In this document: positions 1 to 7,600 of the stretch, in pieces
Layout: each line of letters opens with the position of its first letter
Numbering within the stretch: position 1 is the first letter of the stretch
Source of the DNA: Megalobrama amblycephala
Lineage: Eukaryota > Chordata > Actinopteri > Cypriniformes > Xenocyprididae
Direction of reading: 5' to 3'
Length of the DNA: 64,000 nucleotides
NCBI RefSeq assembly: GCF_018812025.1
Contig: NC_063062.1
Span: 2,974,927 to 3,038,926, forward strand
Translations under genes and position numbers: made by a program
The notes under the pieces: model-generated
What the model saw: only the letters and a program-made list of their open reading frames with translations
Database searches by the model: none
What the model was told of the DNA's origin: nothing

Positions 1-4
1 TGTT

Positions 5-1243
5 TCAAAGGGGTCATGAACTGTGTTGTTTTATTGTTTTATAATGTTTCCTGGGGTGCACATATAATGTTAATATGACATTTACATCAAAAATGGTCAT
101 AATTTAGAAATAAAAGGCACTTTTCCTACCCTGATTTTATCCCTCTGATTTGAACGCTCTGTTTTAAGGGGCGTGTCTTTGTGAGACTTCAGTGTAAACG
201 CCCACTGCTGTGATTGGCTGACATCTTTCCATTTGAAATAGCTAAGAAGTACTCTCTCAAAACTTTTATCACATTTTCACTATTACAGCTCTCAAAGTTA
301 ACTAATCATGTAAAGTTTTGATTATATTTAGATCTATATCATTTTATATATTGTGGCATGAAAGGTTGCAGTGATGAATATTGTGGTCGATCACAGACAT
401 GTTGTTGAGCTCATGAAAGCAGTGATCTCGTCATTGCAACTCAATTTCTGCACACTAACTAATGCTTTTATCATAACTAACAGTGTATACGCAATATAAC
501 TAAGAGATTTGTTGCATAAAACTGGAGTTTTGTGCGTCAGTCACTGATAAACTCACGATGTTTGATTGACAGCTCCAGCGATTGCAAAGGGAGCGTTCTT
601 TGATCGCTTTCTATATATAATTTAATCACCGTTTAAATAAGATTATTTTCATCCTACTAAGCGAAATGAGAAGTTAACAGTTGGTTTGATTTACTGACTC
701 ACAGACAAAGATCATCTGACTGTACATGAATCATTAATATCAGATCAGGCATTAGAATGAACACAGTTACTGACATGTTGTTGCATTACTGTCGAGTCCA
801 TATCGTAAAAGTCTGAAATGCGATTGATTTACCAAAGAATCCACAGTGAAATGTACCGAATACAAATAAATAAAGCTCAACTGAGACATTCACATTGTTG
901 AAAATAAATAACCATATTCTTAGCATTAGGATCCTTTGAAAGGTAATGTTATTTTAGTCCTGTATCGCTGTTCTCTCCTCCTCATCTCACTAACACACCA
1001 GTGGGCGGGGCTAATGTTGCAATGATGAAGTAGGCGTTGATTTCTTCTGCAGAGGCGGAGTTTCATCTATCAATAGACACATTCCAGGATCAGTCATTCA
1101 CTGGGTCTGGTGTTAATAAATTTTATTGGACTAACTAGGAAGTTTTCAGTTCTGAAACTTACAGGATATTCTTATAGTACAATGACCTCTTATATGTCAA
1201 AAGCTCAAGGAAAAGTTAATTTCTCAATTCATGACCCCTTTAA
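5..1243. mobile_element. Non-autonomous DNA transposon with short terminal inverted repeats
   Basis: The 13-base end AAGGGGTCATGAA at 8-20 is matched exactly in inverted orientation by TTCATGACCCCTT at 1228-1240. The interior has no long ORF and is AT-rich apart from a short block with GGGCGGGGC near 1002. The first bases of the window may cut the left flank, so target duplications cannot be judged. The class is inferred from structure only. Confidence 0.6.
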
Positions 1244-1344
1244 AAGACATGTATATACAAGTGTATACCAACTGGAAAATAAATTTGGATAAACGTTAAA
1301 AAACATTGTCAAACACATTAGCCTCTTGTCTTTTTTTTAACTCT

Positions 1345-1455
1345 TGTTAAATTTGGCTAAATTCTTTATTTAGTTGAAGAACATTACTATATCATCATTT
1401 TAAAGAGGCATATAAGAAGTTCATCAAACAAACTACCCCAGTTATCTCTTGCTAG
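1345..1455 (-). promoter_or_regulatory. Probable 3'UTR and polyadenylation signal of the HECT-like gene
   Basis: On the minus strand an AATAAA hexamer lies at 1370-1365, about 90 bases after the stop codon at 1456-1458. Cleavage would be expected 10-30 bases further on. The UTR would be unusually short, so a distal site cannot be excluded. Confidence 0.4.
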
Positions 1456-1673
1456 TTAAACGAGACCAAATCCACTATTTACAGATTGTAGGCACATTAC
1501 CATATCCATTTTGAATGCGGCATAGCTCTGATAGTGACAGGGAAGGCTCAAGCTTTTGAAACACGTGTGTGCAACAGGGTATCTGGCAGTCACCACTTCC
1601 AAAACCAGGTCTTCTTCTGGCACCTCCCATCCCACCCAGAACTTCATTAGGTCACTCAGCATGTTTGGTGATG
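1456..1673 (-). CDS. HECT-like gene, last exon with HECT C-lobe and catalytic cysteine
   Basis: 218 bases ending at TAA 1458-1456. It encodes SPNMLSDLMKFWVGWEVPEE and then the C-lobe, where PVAHTCFKSLSLP contains the T-C-F active site (Cys codon TGT at 1563-1561). The protein ends GFGLV, a common HECT end. This exon is intact, unlike the N-lobe exons. Confidence 0.85.
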
Positions 1674-4600
1674 CTATGAAAGAGTAATTAGAGAAATCAT
1701 ACATTTAATTATAAAAATGTATTCTAGATGCTTTATGTAAATGGTATTAAACCACACAGATATTTTTAACTAAATTTGCAACGCACATAGCATAAATAAA
1801 ACCATACCTTCTTCGATAAACCTTCGCATGTAGCTTGTGATGACGCACTTTGTCTCAACAGAAATAGAGTCATTGTCCTTTGGCCATTCAATTTTTTGAA
1901 GGACTGTCTATAAAGGTTTGAATAAGAATGTTAAAACATTTCCTGAACTTTATTTTATTTTATTTTTCAAATGCAAGTATACTTACCTGTGATGTAATGT
2001 TCATAACAGAATCCCTTGGGAAAACTATGCATTGCATGTCATGTCTCTGGGATAGAAGTGGCCAGATACCAGTTTCTTTGATACCTTTTCTCAAATCCTT
2101 AATCTGGCTTTTAACACGTCCAATTACCTGAAAGCAAAATGTACAAAAACAAAGTTTAATTTTGAACAGCATAAAAAAAGGTTAAATAATTCATATTTTT
2201 AGAAACAGTGAGCTGAGGCAACAATATTCATTTAGTAGATGTCATGATCATTACTGGGAGTGCCCTTGTCTGCCACTAGAGGGCACTCCAACCCGGACTG
2301 TGTCTCACCCCACTTGTGAACTTCATTACCCATAATGCACTTCCCAGACTCATTATCCCATGTCATTGCACCCAGCTGTTTTGTGTTTCCTCATCTGTGT
2401 TGTCTATTTATACCCTGTTTGTTTCTGCTTTTGTCATGGAGGTTTCAGTTCAGATTACCAGTTTCTTTGTGTGTTTTCTTGTTCTCTGTTTTGACTGCTT
2501 TATTGGATTTTGACCCTTGCTTGTTTCTGGACTACGATTTTGGATTTCCCATTAAATTAACCCTGCACTTGGATCTGTCTGTTCGTCTCTGTGATTTGCC
2601 GTGACAGTAGATTGATATATTAAATTCAAGGTAAATAGAGCTGAATTTTTTTTTTTTTTTTAACGACTCTTGTCACAGTATCATTATAAAACAAAATAGC
2701 AAGACTTACTGCATGTGACAACAGCTGTTGAAACAGCCAGTCACAATTAGTGGAAGACGGAACAGGGAGATCCCAGAAAAGGCAAAGTTCAGACAATCTA
2801 GTCCTTTCTTCTTCAGTGAGTTTTGTTTTCTTGAGCTACAAGAATATCAAATACTTTCAAATCATTAAAAAAATGATTCGTTGACATGTTTATACAAAAA
2901 GAAAAAAAATCTCTTACAATACATTGCAAGTACTTACCAAACGAATGGTTTCCCGGTGGTCTAAGTCGGGGCAATCCTGCAGTGTCAGAGCTGAAGCCGC
3001 ACTGTCAGCACTTCCTCCAGTTAGAAGTATTACCACCGGTAAGCTCAGTCCAGAAAGACAAGGACCTCCATGTATAAAAGAATGACCTATCATTCGACCA
3101 GCCATCTTGGAATAGGTTGCTGTCACGTAGTACAACAGATGCAGATGGGACACGGTGGTTTTTTTCTCCCTCAAAAAGTGGTTGTGGCAGCAGAACCTTC
3201 AGAAAAACATGAACCTTAGCTTATTCAGTTACAGTCAAAGCGCCAACCTGTTGGCAGCAGGAAGTGTGGCACTTTGAAATGACTTTGCCATAATTCTCCT
3301 GTATTTATGTATTTACTCGCTAACATGCATGTCGACCACTATTCACTGTTTTCCTAAGGCCACCGGGTGCGAGGGCCCTTTCATCGCTGCTTGCAGCTTT
3401 ACTTCTAATTGTAAATACTGATTAAAAATAAGACATTTCTCAGGCAGTAAATGTGGATCTTTCAGATGAATTTGAGTAGTGCTAGTCTGGTCTTGGTCTT
3501 GATTCGGTATCGACTTGCCTTGGTCTTGATCTTGTCATGGTCTCAACCCCCCAAAGGGTCTCGACACACAATGGTTTTGGTCTCGACTTGGTCTCGGTTT
3601 AGGTGATCTTGACTACAACACTACCAGGAGCTTCAGTTAATGTTTGCAACCATCAGGATGAGAAGAAAAAGTGATCTTCAATGATCAATCGTCCAAAATT
3701 GTTGGTAGCAGATTGATTGGTTTGAGTCCATCTGTAACAGGTGACCTCCTGGCAAATCAGTGTGTAGGGAGGGGGGGATGTTGATTTAACACATTAATTT
3801 AATTAGTTATTTATGGATCAATAACACGATCAAAAATGATTTAACGCACCCGCTTCACTCCACACCTACAGCTTACATTTCATACAGTTCATTGGTGACG
3901 AAACATGAAGCGGGACAACAACTTGCGCATGTTGTAGCTACTTTCACGATCATATTTTATAATAACTATGTGTTTGTGAAATAGAATTGCAACTGATTAC
4001 ATACCCAAATTTAAAGAGAAGCCAGTCTTCAGTTTTTGCATAATCATTGAAAAGATATGACGGTTGACTCCTGTGCCAACAGCTTCATCTCCTAAAAAGA
4101 AATACTAAATAGCAATCTCAAGTACATTTCACAAATTGTACAAACAATGGTTGCTTCAAATAATGTTAGCGCGTAATACCTATCAAACTACATCTCAATG
4201 GAGCTGACCAGTTAGTACTGTTCTTTTTATAAAATGAAATCAGCGTTCTGTCCTGCTCGTCCACAGTATCAAATTGGTTGATCATTAGTGACATAGATGG
4301 ACAGAATCCTATTTTCGGAAAGCAATTCCGCACGGAACATTTGAGATGCTTTCAGAGGGTCAGTTTCATATTTCCATGCTGAAAAAGAAATTCACAAGTT
4401 ACACTTTTCACAAATATAGTTGTACAAAAAATCTAGGGCTAAAAACAATGCCACAGTACAGAAAAAGTTTACAATTTTTACACATAGATGCACTTGTTTC
4501 ATAGCAGTACAACAGCACTAACCAAGCAGAAAGTGTGGTGCACAACCTGCTGATAGTGATGTGTATGATTGTGCCATTGAGGGTCCTGGTAAGTTCATGT

Positions 4601-7600
4601 CTTGTAGAAGTGCTTGGAGAATCACTGTCACTGAAACTCCTTTCCCTAAAATATGCACGGCACATTAAACTTTATCCAACCACACAGTAAAATCCACAGA
4701 GTTAAATCAACATATGGTCCCTCTCTAAATAGTGTTAAAGTAACACTGAAGCAGAGTTAAAGTTAATGAGATAATTAAGCAATTAATAAGGCTGTGACTG
4801 AAGTCAGTTGTACTTCTTGTGTTTCTCTTTTCTTCAGTGATTCTGCTTGTTAACAGCAGGTGTTCATCACTAATGCACAATAATCACTTAATTAATTGTT
4901 TAATTATCTCATTAACTTTAACTCTGCTTCAATGTTATTTTAACACTATTTAGAGAGGGACCATATGTACTCTGAGCAGAGCTGATTTAACTCTGGAGAT
5001 TTTGCTGTGCAGTGTAGAAATTCTTGCACATTAAATGAAAAAAAAGAGACATCCATTTTAAACAGACAAAATAAAGTCTTTATAGCTAAAGATTTATAGC
5101 TAAAGATGTCTTTTATGGAATGAATTAAAAGATTTGTCCACCCAAGAATCAATTCACCTCCATTCTATCTCAAATGTTGACTTTTGGTGTTCATGTTTGT
5201 CTACTTTAAGGTATTTATTTTACAGGCACACTATGTCGTTTTTCGCCACTAGAGGTCCGCCTAGTCAAAACAAGGGTGTAGCTTGATGATGCCGAAATTG
5301 ATTCATTGGATATGTCGTCTTCACCTCAACGCTGGTGGAAAAGAATCCAACGGGACTCGGGCAAAAATCATGTTCATGAATGAGATTATCAACGTCACTG
5401 TCACATGAGGCAGAGCAGGGTGAGTGCTGTGCAAGCTGAATGAGGCTTCTGGTGCAATTGCTAATGAGAGACAAGCGCTACATACACCTCTAGACCAGCA
5501 GAACTTTTATTCCACAGTCGCCGCTTCTGCTTCTTCTGGTCAAGCATATGTGTAAATATCGTTCACAAATCTGTCTAAATCTGTGTTAGTGAGCACTTCT
5601 CCAGAAGCCATTGAATGTGAGCATTTGCCCATTCAAGTCGGTTGCGTCGACGAACTGCAGTCAGGTCGAGACCCCGATGAGGACGACGAGCATGCAGATG
5701 AGCTTCCCTGAGAAGGTTTCTGACAGTTTGTGCAGAAATTCTTTGGTTATGCAAACCGATTGTTGCAGCAGCTGTCCGGGTGGCTGGTCTCAGACGATCT
5801 TGGAGGTGAAGATGCTGGATGTGAAGGTCCTGGGCTGGTGTGGTTACACGTGGTCTGCGGTTGTGAGGCCGGTTGGATGTACTGCCAAATTCTCTGAAAC
5901 GCCTTTGGAGACGGCTTATGGTAGAGAAATGAACATTCAATTCACGGGCAACAGCTCTGGTGGACACTCCTGCAGTCAGCATGCCATTGCACGCTCCCTC
6001 AAAACTTGCAACATCTGTGGGATTGTGGTGTGTGATAAAACTGCACATTTTAGAGTGGCCTTCTATTGTGTCCAGCCTAAGGCACACCTGTGCAATAATC
6101 AAGCTGTGTAATCAGCATCATGATATGCCACACCTGTGAGGTGGATGGATTATCTCGGCAAAGGAGAAGTGCTCACTAACACAGATTTAGACAGATTTGT
6201 GAACAATATTTGAGAGAAATAGGCTTTTTGTGTACATAGAAAAAGTTCAGCTCATGAAAAATGGGGGCAAAAACAAAAATGTTGCATTTATAATTTTGTT
6301 CAGTGTAATTCAACATCTTTAACAAACAATGTCTTTAACAACATAGATCACTCACCTTTTATTTAAAACATTTTGATTACAGATATGTCTCTTCAGAAGA
6401 CTTTGAGTGACTGGACTAATGAGGAATAATAGTTTGCTTTATAAATGTGACTGCTAAACTTTCAGATTGTTGGTTCCTGTCTTCCTTCCTCCCTGTGAAT
6501 AAATAATAAATATCTTTAATTTGACTAAGATGAACAAAAGTCCCCAACAGCTGAGATGGAATGGAGGTCAGTAGGTTATGAGAGAAATATCAACTTTGGG
6601 TGGACTAATTCTTTAAGGTATTCTATGTATTGTAGCATAACTTTACCCTTCACCACACATGCTTGCATGATATGGCAAGACATCGGCTGGGAAAGAAATC
6701 TGGCAAATGGGACAAATCTGTAAAGATAAATGTACGAAAACCTTTTAAGTTTCTCATTTGTTTCTGGCACAAGTAAAGAAAAGTGCTAGCTTAATAAACA
6801 TTTCTTTCAATATAGATTTGTTGAACACTGTATTTGCTATCTTAGACAGAAAATGATGCTGAAGGCATTAAAAGTTGCATATCAGTCTCATCGAATTTCA
6901 GAATAGCCTCAGCAGTTTTGCTGAACAAAATACATTTCCGCATTTGTCAGAAAATGAATTTTGATCAAATACCTCAGATGGTTCTTCTAATTCTGTGTAA
7001 ATTGGGCTTGGCTGGTCAGTGGCTCCACTAACAATTTCATCATCAAGTTCCTCATGCAAAATCATATCATTTACAGATTCCTATCAAATTAATGGAAATA
7101 GATTTGAACTGGAACCATTAAGAAAGCATTATAGATCTAAACATTTCTTTCAATATAAATTTGTTGAACACTATGTATTTGCTACCTTAGACAGAAAATT
7201 ATGCTGAAGGCATTAAAAGTTGCATATCAGTCTCATCGAATTTCAGAATAGCCTCACAGAGTAGTTACCTGAGTGCATATTTTGCTGAACAAAATACATT
7301 TACGCATTTGTTAGAGAATGAATTTTGATCAAATACCTCAGATGGTTCTTCTAATTCTTTGTAAAGTGGGCTTGGCTGGTCAGTGGCTCCACTAACAATT
7401 TCATCATCATGTTCCTCATGCAAAATCACATCATTTACAGATTCCTATCAAATTAATGGAAATAGATTTGAACTGGAACCATTAAGAAAGCATTATAGAT
7501 CTAACAAATAAAAAAGGCAAAAACAATGCAAGTACAGAACCTACAGTTTCAGTTGTGTTGCACTCTTCAATATGCAAGGGCAACAATGGCAGTGGTATTT

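Larger units (their letters stand above)
5125..6616. mobile_element. Older TTAA-type MITE split by later insertions
   Basis: The left end TTAAAAGATTTGTCCACCCA (5125) and the right end TGGGTGGACTAATTCTTTAA (to 6616) are inverted, and the next 25 or so inner bases (CCTCCATTCTATCTC against GAGATGGAATGGAGG) also match. Between them lie two unrelated elements, so this one was present first. Confidence 0.6.
6798..7503. repeat. Tandem duplication of an exon plus flanking intron
   Basis: Unit 1 (6798-7139) and unit 2 (7140-7503) both start ACATTTCTTTCAATATA and end CATTATAGATCTAA. Each carries one 108-base exon. Unit 2 is about 21 bases longer, mostly from an extra segment after AGCCTCA (near 7254-7280). 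Confidence 0.9.

Noticed and set aside
2335..2604. 89-codon hydrophobic plus ORF
   Set aside because: It lies fully inside the solo LTR.
5611..6111. 166-codon plus-strand ORF
   Set aside because: It is the antisense shadow of the Tc1 transposase fragment.
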